From IMG/VR virus record IMGVR_UViG_3300043446_005116, positions 1-26,588 of that record: a DNA stretch of 26,588 nt; one strand, written 5' to 3'. A program made the translations under genes and the position numbers. This DNA is from a virus. The notes under the pieces were generated by a model, which did not search any database, had not been told where the DNA came from, and was given only the letters and a program-made list of their open reading frames with translations. Shown piece by piece: positions 13,426-19,985 of this stretch (the stretch's first letter is position 1; every line of letters begins with the position of its first letter).

Positions 13426-14156
13426 TTTTGCAGAGCAGGAATAGTATAGGTATACTGTGCCATGCCTGAATCCACAGTGATTTGTGCTGCACCTTGGTCG
13501 CTAAAACGCATGACCTTGTCGCCACTAAGTGCAAAGATACTGGCAAACACTGACACAGGCCACATGCGTTCTGCGGTGAGTTTGCCAGACACACCACTGG
13601 CAAACACAAAGTTACCAGCATGGCTACTGGCATCGCCAAAATGAAATTCTAAATTATTGGCTTCGGTTTTAGCTATGAAACTGGTTTCTTCACTGTGTGC
13701 CTGGCTTTGGAATTTAAATCTAGTAATGCTGTTAACGCTGGGCTCTAGTTCCACATCCCAGTTAGCGCCACGGAATTTCACTGTTTTAAGTTTTTCGGTG
13801 ATAATGTGTGCTAGCATAAACCTAAAGTTGTTACGAAAGTCTCCAACCTTGTTGCTGAACTCTAGGCCACTAGGCACTGTGTTGCCTTCGGGATCTTTTT
13901 GCCGAGCTAGCTTAATGTCTGCGTGTTCTGCGTATTCGGGGATATCGAGAATAAATTTTAGTTTGGCTAAATTTGGCATACCAAATAGTCCTGTAAATTC
14001 AGGAATAGGCACATGTAATTTAGCTTCCACAATCACGCTTTTATCCTCAGCAATGGCGCTGATTATGGTTTCATCATTGGTTCCTGTGATCTTGACTAGA
14101 TCAATACCTCCTAATCCATGAGTATGTTTAACAATATCTTTTAGTGCGTCTTTCAT
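13422..14156 (-). CDS. DNA polymerase sliding clamp, T4 gp45-like
   Basis: At 244 aa the length is close to the T4 sliding clamp (228 aa). The clamp is a trimeric ring that tethers the polymerase to DNA, and in T4 it also activates late transcription. The sequence shows repeating beta-alpha blocks (FTGLFGMPNLAKLKFILDIP, FRFMLAHIITEKLKTVKF) and ends in SGMAQYTYTIPALQK, like the clamp C-terminal strand. I see no ATP-binding motifs, as expected. The gene follows a sigma70-type promoter and has an AAGGA site. The polymerase encoded upstream ends in FDQLFSFE, which suits a clamp-binding tail. The assignment rests on length, pattern and context, not on a unique motif. Confidence 0.8.
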   Translation of the reverse strand: MKDALKDIVKHTHGLGGIDLVKITGTNDETIISAIAEDKSVIVEAKLHVPIPEFTGLFGMPNLAKLKFILDIPEYAEHADIKLARQKDPEGNTVPSGLEFSNKVGDFRNNFRFMLAHIITEKLKTVKFRGANWDVELEPSVNSITRFKFQSQAHSEETSFIAKTEANNLEFHFGDASSHAGNFVFASGVSGKLTAERMWPVSVFASIFALSGDKVMRFSDQGAAQITVDSGMAQYTYTIPALQK

Positions 14157-14181
14157 AAGTTAGTCCTTGAGTAGAGTGTGT

Positions 14182-14211
14182 ATTATACATGATCTATTTA
14201 GACCGATGCAA
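14182..14211 (-). promoter_or_regulatory. sigma70-type promoter of the sliding-clamp unit
   Basis: TTGCAT (14206-14211) is followed by 18 nt and a perfect TATAAT (14182-14187) on the minus strand. The start would be near 14175, 19 nt before the clamp start codon at 14156. It lies in the only gap between the polymerase and clamp genes. Confidence 0.6.
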
Positions 14212-14229
14212 TAGCAATTATATAGAGAT

Positions 14230-15254
14230 TTATTCAAAACTAAACAATTGATCGAAGGTAGTTTTAATGTTGGTATGTTCTGAGATTGCCCAACCTAGTA
14301 CGCCCAGCAGGTTTTCCACTTTCTGATCCACAATAGTATCTTCCATGAGACCATCGTCGAAGGGTAATTCTTTAAACCACTGTGGTATATGAGTTTCATC
14401 TGTGGGATAGCCCACAGAAGTGTAACCCAAAGCATTGGGCTTGAGTTTACACACAATGGTTTTCATACCGTCAACAATGGCCATGCTGTAGTTGTCTGAG
14501 TGCATGCGGCGCAGAGTGTTCCAGTTTAAGGCAGCACGTACATGCCCGGGCATGTTGGTACGACCTCGCTTGGCTTCTAGATCACCATAGTGCGTTAGAT
14601 TATTAACACGTTTAGGTGTGCCTTTTTCCCAAGGCGGCCTCTTTTGAAAAGCCTCTTTGAATTCACGTACACGTTCGTATACCCAGTGTTGATCACTACC
14701 AGTTAGCACTTTGAGCAAGATCTCACTGAGAAAATCCTGCACTACCTTGGGTGTGTCCGAGCGTTTAAGATCCAAGCCCATGGCCTTGACTTTACCTGGC
14801 TTACCGTTGACATCAAGTCTGGAACCTTCGAGTTCATAGATCAACACAGCATAGCGTTTCTTTTTAATAAACAGACCCTTGCTGGCAACCAGCTCACGTC
14901 CGCCACGTATGATTGATCCCATGTCTCTGGGACAATTAAACGCACGATCCATAAACCCAGGGAAACTGTCGTTGACTGAATCGGCTATGGTATCATAGAG
15001 CTGTACACAAACATCATGATCCCAGGACATGCGTCCTGCCTTAATGTCGCCGCGCAGTATGGGATAAGCAGAGAAGTAGACCGAATCTGTGTCACCATAA
15101 ATGATAGCTTCGCCAACGTGATCATATCTGCCAGTAATGCACTCATTGACATGACTGTCCATGTGACGTGCAATGGCACGCCCGGTCAAGGTTGTACTCT
15201 GACCAATACGCTTGTCCTGAAATCTGCACCCGGGATTCAGAATGGCTCCATACA
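14230..15254 (-). CDS. DNA polymerase family B, last exon (palm motif C, thumb, clamp tail)
   Basis: This is the 3' exon of the phage replicative polymerase. It begins in the middle of motif B (LYGAILNPGCRFQD), continues with QSTTLTGRAIARHM, and carries motif C IYGDTDSVYFS, whose two Asp bind the catalytic metals. KSKG-like SKGLFIKKKRYAVL and the MGLDLKRSDTPK segment follow, as in T4 gp43. The C-terminus FDQLFSFE resembles the clamp-binding tail of T4-like polymerases. A separate reading frame can be opened from a TTG at 15267, but that start lies inside the intron and has no ribosome binding site, so I take the coding part to begin at 15254 after splicing. It must join to the exon at 15526-15712, giving NS-LYG. 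Confidence 0.9.
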
Positions 15255-15525
15255 CATCTATGTTCAATTGACTTCGCTAAAGTCAACCCGTTTATTTTTA
15301 TAAACTGCCTTATATTTCTATAAGGATCAGACTATATCACCGTCCAACAACGTTGGACGCTCCCCATTTCGAACTCGCTTGAGTCTACGTTATTAAAACT
15401 AGTCGTTGAACCTTCGTATATAATACGCTTGGCTGCTGATTGTCTTCATCTTTCATGGTCAGAGTTTCCAGCAATTAGAGGAGTTATTCGACTATTGTTA
15501 CCAATAGAAGTCGCAGTTGTTTTTT
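15255..15525 (-). ncRNA. group I intron without ORF, inside DNA polymerase motif B
   Basis: This 271-nt stretch has all conserved group I core elements in order on the minus strand: P AATTGCTGGAAACTC (15462-15476), Q AATCAGCAGCCAAGC (15427-15441), R GTTCAACGACTA (15400-15411) and S GATATAGTC (15330-15338). R and S form P7 (GACTA/TAGTC), and P and Q form P4. Hairpins at 15341-15359 and 15268-15286 fit P8 and a P9-type element. The 5' exon ends ...TTCGT and pairs with GCGACTT (15508-15514), placing the exon U opposite G in P1; the intron ends in G at 15255. Splicing rebuilds AAT TCG T/TG TAT (N-S-L-Y). The core resembles subgroup IA introns of T4 and relatives. No endonuclease is encoded within it. 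Confidence 0.93.
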
Positions 15526-15712
15526 ACGAATTTAAATTAATTTTCTTTACTAGTTGCTTCTTATCCCAATACTCTATAGCATCTTCGATTTCCTTTTGGT
15601 TTTGGTGGTAAATTTTGCCGTCTTTAATCATTAAATTGTTTTCGCTACAAAAATTGTCAAGTTCCTTTAGTGTACCATTTTGCAGTATAAAATCTAATTT
15701 GTTAAAATCCAT
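15526..15712 (-). CDS. DNA polymerase family B, fingers exon (start of split C-terminal protein)
   Basis: Sixty-two codons (MDFNKLDFILQNGTLKELDN...) lead to EYWDKKQLVKKINLNS, which is the helix before motif B of family B polymerases. Without splicing it stops at TAA (15524), just inside the intron, so it is not a gene of its own. The ATG at 15712 has a good AGAGAGG ribosome binding site and overlaps the end of the endonuclease gene by 11 nt. This indicates that the C-terminal polymerase half is translated as a separate protein (about 403 aa after splicing) that must assemble with the 540-aa N-terminal half. Split polymerases of this kind are known from T4-like Aeromonas phages. Confidence 0.85.
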
Positions 15713-16691
15713 CTATACCTCTCTTTTGTAAAATTTGTTCATTTTGTTTATTCTGTGCGATTTGGTCATCGAATATAATTTCGGGATTAAAATTGTCTGA
15801 AGAAATTCTCACCAATTGTATATTATACCTGGAACTAATTTTGTGTTTTTCAATATCATTCTTAATAGAGCTCGGAAATCGGTGCCAATACTCACCATCT
15901 ATTTCTACTAATAATGACATATCCTTTAGGTAAAAGTCAAATTTTTTATTATCTAATAGGTATTGTGTCTGGTATTTGATATTCGAATCAATTAAAAAAT
16001 TCTCAAATCTTTTTTCCAAACCTGTTTTGTCTTTATTTGGGAACTGAAAACCATTATCCTTAATATATTTTTTCCGTCTCTCGCTAAGTTTATTAAGATA
16101 TAGTTGGTATTCTTCAACATTATCTTTTCTTTTTTGCCACGCCAGTTCTTGATTCTGTTTTTTAAGTTTTTTAGATTCGGAAGTGTAGTTTACTTTAGTG
16201 CCTTGCTTTTTTAGTGATATAATTTTTTTAGTTTCTTCGGAGTGAGGTGATCTTGAGTGACCGATTTTGGCTTCGTGATAGCATTTTTGACATTTCATTC
16301 CTTTTAAAAAATTTCCTATGTTAACTCGATAATTACCATGCGTAGGACAGCTCACCTCAATCTGATCGGTATTAGACAATAGTTTGTCTGGAATAAAAAC
16401 AATCTCATAAGAAGATTCTTTTGAAGCTTCTTTGAGTTGATCAAGAGAAACAATATTATTAGAATTTATATGATATTTACATCGAGGATTTACCACCGGA
16501 GATCTAAATTTTTTTGTTATAGATAAGGGAATTTCGCAAATGGAACATTTTGGTGGAGGCATTTTTCTTAAGTAAAGAGAAATTGCTGCTGGTATATCGA
16601 AAACATTTTTTTTACCACCATAATATTTGATTAACCAATCATATTGTCTAGGATACTTTTTTTTAAAGTCTATTGCTGAGATATTTTTCAT
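15702..16691 (-). CDS. free-standing homing endonuclease, Vsr/EDxHD-like, splitting the polymerase gene
   Basis: The 329-aa protein (from the ATG at 16691; a GTG at 16697 is possible but would overlap the AAAGGG ribosome site) has two N-terminal zinc-finger-like blocks: CSICEIP...CKYH, and CPTHGNY...FLKGMKCQKCYHE. A NUMOD3-like basic segment (HSEETKKIISLKKQG) follows. The C-terminal nuclease core reads LEKRFENFL, KKFDFYLKDMSLLVEIDGEY and WH, which fits the EDxHD/very-short-patch-repair-like fold of homing endonucleases such as I-Bth0305I. It is AT-rich compared with its neighbours. It lies between the two polymerase halves, 166 nt from the group I intron, and has a late-promoter-like box upstream. 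It probably cuts the intact polymerase gene of competing phages. Confidence 0.88.
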   Translation of the reverse strand: MKNISAIDFKKKYPRQYDWLIKYYGGKKNVFDIPAAISLYLRKMPPPKCSICEIPLSITKKFRSPVVNPRCKYHINSNNIVSLDQLKEASKESSYEIVFIPDKLLSNTDQIEVSCPTHGNYRVNIGNFLKGMKCQKCYHEAKIGHSRSPHSEETKKIISLKKQGTKVNYTSESKKLKKQNQELAWQKRKDNVEEYQLYLNKLSERRKKYIKDNGFQFPNKDKTGLEKRFENFLIDSNIKYQTQYLLDNKKFDFYLKDMSLLVEIDGEYWHRFPSSIKNDIEKHKISSRYNIQLVRISSDNFNPEIIFDDQIAQNKQNEQILQKRGIDGF

Positions 16692-16712
16692 AAACACCCT
16701 TTATTATTTAAT

Positions 16713-16720
16713 TATTTATC
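16713..16720 (-). promoter_or_regulatory. T4-late-promoter-like box upstream of the second endonuclease
   Basis: The minus strand reads GATAAATA, seven of eight with TATAAATA, and ends 21 nt before the ATG at 16691. It matches the box upstream of the HNH endonuclease (616-623) in sequence and spacing. Separate late expression of the mobile gene would keep it apart from polymerase expression. Confidence 0.4.
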
Positions 16721-16734
16721 TCAGCGAGTTTAGT

Positions 16735-18357
16735 TTAATTTTTTGGACTAGTTTTTAATCTGTCTGGTATTTCTATACCTTGGAATAGTTCTTGAAATTG
16801 TTTTTTAGTTCTTTGCATTACTTTCCTTTCCGCGTACCAACGTTCAAGTAGGCCTGGTACAATGCCTTTGGTATCATATTTAAAGATAGTTCCATTTGCG
16901 CTTAATATCCAAGGTTGTTGACCCTCGAAGATCAAATGATAAACATCACGAGCCATCATGGTATCTGAACCACCAGTTTCCCAATCTATGGTGATTTCTC
17001 TACCTGGCTCTTGCTCCATGACTGCGGTATACTCCATGCTGCCAAATAAACCTTCCCAAGCGTCAGCAAAGCTGGATCCTTCTGCTATTTTATCAGCTAT
17101 GTATTTTTCTGTATAGGTTGGTCGCAGTTGTCCCACGATGGTTTCTGGCGCCATGTTAAGAGCGCGGATCGCACTGGGGTACAGCGAATTGATGTCAATG
17201 GCGCCAATGTATTCGTGCATGCCCCTTTTGGGATAAGCAACGTAGGCACCTGCTGCTTGTGTGTCACCATCTGATGATTTCCTATTCTGAACTACAAGCC
17301 CTAAACTATGGGCTTCGTTGATAATGGCCTGCTCGGTGACCGCTACAGCACCCATGGTAGTGGGCAATAACACAGTGTTGTCATGTGCTAGTTCATTGGC
17401 TAGGTCTAGGAATCGCAGTTTGCGATCCAGTTTGGCCAACAGCATGGTATCTTGTCTGTTATAATCTACAAATGTACCAAAGTCTCTATTGTATAATTGG
17501 TCTAAGGTTCCTTCATATTGAATTTTACGTTCGTCTAGCTCATACTCTCCAATGGCATCCAAACTATAGCTATGGCGTTCTTCATAGGTATACTTTCTGT
17601 ATAACTGCATATAGTCCAGATGCACACGACCACTAAGATCAAAAGTAATGTGCTCGGCACCAAATCGTTCGAATGTGCGCTGTTTGGGATATTGATTCCA
17701 CAAACAGAATCTGCGGGTATCGTCTTTGCTGAGTATACGGTTGGTACGCATGACCATGTAAGGAATATCAAAACCTTCGGAGTTCCAGCCCGACAGTATG
17801 TCAGCATCATCAATCAAGTCCAAAAAGGTCTGTATGAGATCTTCTTCGCGCTCAATGAGAAAACAGTTTTCAAATCGACTGGTCAGCTCTTGAGCACTGC
17901 TCCAACTCAGTGTCTGTGGAGGAACAACCAAGGTAACTAATCGATCTAACCAATCTAGGTACACAGTGATTGCAGTCACCGGATTGAAAGGATCTTCAGG
18001 TCGACTGAATCCGCGTACTGGATCAAAATCGACCTCAATATCGAAAAATGCTGTGTGCAGTTTAGGTGCAGCTTGTCCTAGATAGTTTTCTTCCAAGCAT
18101 CGGTTAACTGGCTTAATATCTGATTCCCAAAGTCGTTGATGACTGTGCAGTTTAAGCTCTTTGTTGTACTCTTTGATATTGCGAGTGCTGAATCTACTGA
18201 CAGTGGTTCCATAGATAGTTCGAAACTTGCCACGAGGATCATCATAGTAAAATCGATACTCGGCTGGGTAGTCACGATAGTGACGTTCTCCGTTGACACG
18301 TTCTACCACATAGACACGATTATCGTCTCTGGAATACAGAGCGTCCACATAACTCAT
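16735..18357 (-). CDS. DNA polymerase family B, N-terminal protein (3'-5' exonuclease and palm motif A)
   Basis: This 540-aa protein is the N-terminal part of the replicative polymerase. The proofreading exonuclease motifs are visible: Exo I FFDIEVDFD (Asp106, Glu108), Exo II ILSGWNSEGFDIPY (Asp197) and Exo III VDYNRQDTMLL (Tyr299, Asp303). The palm motif A is AIDINSLYPSAI (Asp388), giving one catalytic metal ligand. The frame ends RLKTSPKN shortly after the GLLERWYAERKVMQ helix of the fingers domain, where an intact polymerase would continue. Motifs B and C are encoded in the next gene beyond the endonuclease. The start ATG overlaps the dsbA-like gene by 4 nt (ATGA), so translation is coupled. 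Full activity must need association of the two halves. Confidence 0.95.
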   Translation of the reverse strand: MSYVDALYSRDDNRVYVVERVNGERHYRDYPAEYRFYYDDPRGKFRTIYGTTVSRFSTRNIKEYNKELKLHSHQRLWESDIKPVNRCLEENYLGQAAPKLHTAFFDIEVDFDPVRGFSRPEDPFNPVTAITVYLDWLDRLVTLVVPPQTLSWSSAQELTSRFENCFLIEREEDLIQTFLDLIDDADILSGWNSEGFDIPYMVMRTNRILSKDDTRRFCLWNQYPKQRTFERFGAEHITFDLSGRVHLDYMQLYRKYTYEERHSYSLDAIGEYELDERKIQYEGTLDQLYNRDFGTFVDYNRQDTMLLAKLDRKLRFLDLANELAHDNTVLLPTTMGAVAVTEQAIINEAHSLGLVVQNRKSSDGDTQAAGAYVAYPKRGMHEYIGAIDINSLYPSAIRALNMAPETIVGQLRPTYTEKYIADKIAEGSSFADAWEGLFGSMEYTAVMEQEPGREITIDWETGGSDTMMARDVYHLIFEGQQPWILSANGTIFKYDTKGIVPGLLERWYAERKVMQRTKKQFQELFQGIEIPDRLKTSPKN

Positions 18358-18614
18358 AGAGTACGACCTACGGTCTCCAAAATAGTATTTAGATCTTCAT
18401 TGTCTCGATTGGTTTCTCCTAACTTGCTTTTAGCAGCAATTCGAATGGCCTTTTTCAGTATAGCTGGTTTAATTTCTAATTCTTCTGCTACTGCTTTGAT
18501 AGTGTCACTGAGCCCAGCATTAAGGTCTTCGATTTCGGTCATGACCTGAATGCCTTCGTTGATTATCTGTGTGAGTTTGGCCTTTTGTTCGGCACTGAAC
18601 ATGCGATCGCTCAT
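18354..18614 (-). CDS. dsbA: DsbA-like double-stranded DNA-binding protein (late transcription)
   Basis: The 86-aa protein is almost entirely helical: FSAEQKAKLTQIINEGIQVM, EDLNAGLSDTIKAVAEEL, and EIKPAILKKAIRIAAKSKLG. This matches the small T4-like phage proteins annotated as DsbA, which bind double-stranded DNA and help late transcription. The DNA-binding role is established for T4 DsbA; here it rests on similarity of pattern and size. I use the ATG at 18614 because AAGGAG lies five bases before it; a TTG one codon earlier is less likely. It leads the polymerase unit, directly after a sigma70-type promoter, and overlaps the polymerase start by 4 nt. Confidence 0.75.
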   Translation of the reverse strand: MSDRMFSAEQKAKLTQIINEGIQVMTEIEDLNAGLSDTIKAVAEELEIKPAILKKAIRIAAKSKLGETNRDNEDLNTILETVGRTL

Positions 18615-18638
18615 CAAGACTCCTTAGTTAAAAGTTAT

Positions 18639-18667
18639 ATTATACAGTGTTTGGGGGCAGATTGCAA
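18639..18667 (-). promoter_or_regulatory. sigma70-type promoter of the dsbA-polymerase unit
   Basis: TTGCAA (18662-18667), a 17-nt spacer and a perfect TATAAT (18639-18644) lie on the minus strand. Transcription would start near 18632, 18 nt before the dsbA-like start codon at 18614. It is the best-formed -10 in the window. Confidence 0.65.
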
Positions 18668-18689
18668 GAATGTTCATGCTCACTTTAGC

Positions 18690-18774
18690 CGATCCGGGGT
18701 GGTAGCGGAGGTTGGATCGACAGGGCAGCAGCCGCCCGATGCCTTAGGCCTAGGTAACTAGGACGGTCCTAAGG
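18690..18774. other. GC-rich hairpin-rich non-coding segment, possible structured RNA
   Basis: This gap between the 204-aa gene and the dsbA promoter is much more GC-rich than the rest and holds three inverted repeats. CGATCC (18690-18695) pairs with GGATCG (18714-18719). GGGC (18723-18726) pairs with GCCC (18734-18737). CCTTAGG (18742-18748) pairs with CCTAAGG (18768-18774), with an inner CCTAG/CTAGG stem and a GTAA loop. No U-run follows on either strand, so these are not standard terminators, and I find no tRNA or known riboswitch consensus. The 21 nt at 18754-18774 match the conserved bacterial 23S rRNA segment around the I-CeuI site at 19 positions, as I remember that segment. Confidence 0.5.
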
Positions 18775-18779
18775 AAAAC

Positions 18780-19394
18780 TTATATGGCCTTTTCGGTAAA
18801 CTCGGCACGTGACCAATTCAACAAGTAACGAGCTTTCCAATCATTCTGTGCGAAACCACGCAAGGACTGCCACTGATCGCGTTTATGTTCCATGCTCCTA
18901 GCAGCATTACTCCAATCTATGCTGTCAATGCGTTCACATATTTTATTTAACTCATCTACAAACTGGATGAAAATATTTGTGTCGTATTCTATGTGTACCA
19001 CTTCATAGACATCGCCGTATTCGTCTATGCTGTCTAAAGCAAAATCAAATCCCCATTTTGGTTTGGTCATTAGCATTAAACTGGTTTGAGGTATGGATTC
19101 TTTTAGTGCTCGAAGCTGTCGTTCAGCATCCCCTCTGTATCCGCAACGATATAAAATTAAACTATGATCCACAATCAGGGTTGGATCCGAACTGGTGTAC
19201 CAGGGTACCTGATAAGCATGGTGGTTAAGCGTATGATCTAACTTGTAGCCGCAGATTTGATAATACTTTTGTTCGGCACGATTTAGTTCAAACCCATCTT
19301 TGTCATAGTACAGAAAGTCGTTTTTATGCAAATCGAGACACACACGATCACAATACAAATCAGTACGTATACTAATTTGGTTACAACTAAGCAT
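18780..19394 (-). CDS. conserved phage protein of unknown function (204 aa)
   Basis: The 204-aa protein has a Tyr/Asp-rich N-terminal region (CLDLHKNDFLYYDKDGFELN), a central block (TLIVDHSLILYRCGYRGDAE), and a well-marked C-terminus (SMEHKRDQWQSLRGFAQNDW followed by NWSRAEFTEKAI). The KRDxW..L.GF.QNDWK pattern with a closing TEKA is familiar to me from T4-like phage hypothetical proteins, but no function is attached. There is no signal peptide or membrane span. It begins 3 nt after the previous gene stops and ends the upstream operon, just before the hairpin-rich segment. Confidence 0.75.
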   Translation of the reverse strand: MLSCNQISIRTDLYCDRVCLDLHKNDFLYYDKDGFELNRAEQKYYQICGYKLDHTLNHHAYQVPWYTSSDPTLIVDHSLILYRCGYRGDAERQLRALKESIPQTSLMLMTKPKWGFDFALDSIDEYGDVYEVVHIEYDTNIFIQFVDELNKICERIDSIDWSNAARSMEHKRDQWQSLRGFAQNDWKARYLLNWSRAEFTEKAI

Positions 19395-19397
19395 GGT

Positions 19398-19817
19398 TTA
19401 TTTTGTTCGGTCGCGATTGTCTATGGCGCCGCCTGTTACAAAGGCAGTACATGAACGGCTTCCGGCACATTTGAAATGTAAGAAATTACAGTATCCCAAG
19501 TCTGCCTTGTGTATAGTAGCCATAGCATCAGCATGCTTCTCGTCGCCCTTGATACCCGATTCAATACAAGCCCACATCTTGTCGGATACATCAAAGGCAG
19601 CACAGTTACCGCACCGCATGGTCTTGGCTATTTTTTCTGTGATATCCCAACGTTCGGCCGCTGCTTTCCAGTAATCGCCTGGCTCGTCAGGATTGGCTGG
19701 ACCATAGTGGTATTCGTCAATGGCACGTTGCCGATTTTTAAGATTGAGATCAATGTCGTGTGTGGCTCGTGGACAACCCTTACTTGCAGCTTCCACAATA
19801 CGAATTAGATTACGCAT
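19398..19817 (-). CDS. conserved phage protein with a cysteine cluster (139 aa)
   Basis: The 139 residues start with a helical region (NLIRIVEAASKGCPRATHD, then LNLKNRQRAIDEYHYGPANP) and end with a six-cysteine cluster: RCGNCAAF, MWACIES, LGYCNFLHFKCAGSRSC and TAFVTGG. The RCGNCAAF...GYC..L.FKC..SR.C order is a recognisable conserved family of tailed phages, and the cysteines look suited to bind zinc or an iron-sulfur cluster. I know no established function. Its ATG overlaps the stop of the 55-aa cysteine-rich gene (TAATG), so the two Cys-rich products are made together. Confidence 0.8.
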   Translation of the reverse strand: MRNLIRIVEAASKGCPRATHDIDLNLKNRQRAIDEYHYGPANPDEPGDYWKAAAERWDITEKIAKTMRCGNCAAFDVSDKMWACIESGIKGDEKHADAMATIHKADLGYCNFLHFKCAGSRSCTAFVTGGAIDNRDRTK

Positions 19818-19984
19818 TAGTTATTGCTTTTGATTATGTGCTTGTCTATGCAGTCGTTGCATGTACATTCTTTACAATCGCAGCCATCTGTGAGACATTC
19901 GCCTTTGCAATGATGAAAACATCCACATCCACAACGATGTGTCAAACGATAGTATGCTTCATTGTCGTCTATGTAGTTTTCCAT
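19817..19984 (-). CDS. cysteine-rich small protein, metallothionein-like (55 aa)
   Basis: This gene is short, but is supported by a GAGG ribosome site six bases before the ATG at 19984, tight packing (it starts 1 nt after the previous stop and its TAA overlaps the next ATG), and a striking composition. After an acidic N-terminus (MENYIDDNEAYYRLTH) come ten cysteines in 28 residues: RCGCGCFHHCKGEC, then DGCDCKECTCNDC. The C-x-C and C-x2-C spacing plus two adjacent His is typical of metal-binding clusters such as metallothioneins, though no family can be named. It could store or deliver zinc, or be a structural zinc protein. It is encoded next to another cysteine-cluster protein. Confidence 0.75.
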   Translation of the reverse strand: MENYIDDNEAYYRLTHRCGCGCFHHCKGECLTDGCDCKECTCNDCIDKHIIKSNN

Positions 19985-19985
19985 G

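Noticed and set aside
13657-14121. 154-aa plus-strand frame
   Set aside because: It is antisense to the sliding clamp gene, Ser/Leu-rich as expected of a shadow, and has no promoter or ribosome site.
14230-15267. A 345-aa gene starting at TTG 15267
   Set aside because: The first four codons belong to the intron. The true exon begins at 15254, and the TTG has no ribosome binding site.
15524-15712. An independent 62-aa gene
   Set aside because: Its C-terminus is the polymerase helix leading into motif B, and its stop codon is two bases inside the intron, so it is an exon.
15713-16734. A second intron carrying the endonuclease
   Set aside because: The flanks outside the endonuclease frame are only about 40 nt and below zero, too short for a group I or II core, and I see no P/Q/R/S elements. 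The downstream half has its own start signals.
18136-18549. 137-aa plus-strand frame
   Set aside because: It is antisense to the polymerase and dsbA-like genes, both clearly coding.
18690-18780. tRNA, tmRNA or intrinsic terminator in the GC-rich gap
   Set aside because: There is no cloverleaf with TTC arm, no tag-coding region, and no U-run after any hairpin on either strand.
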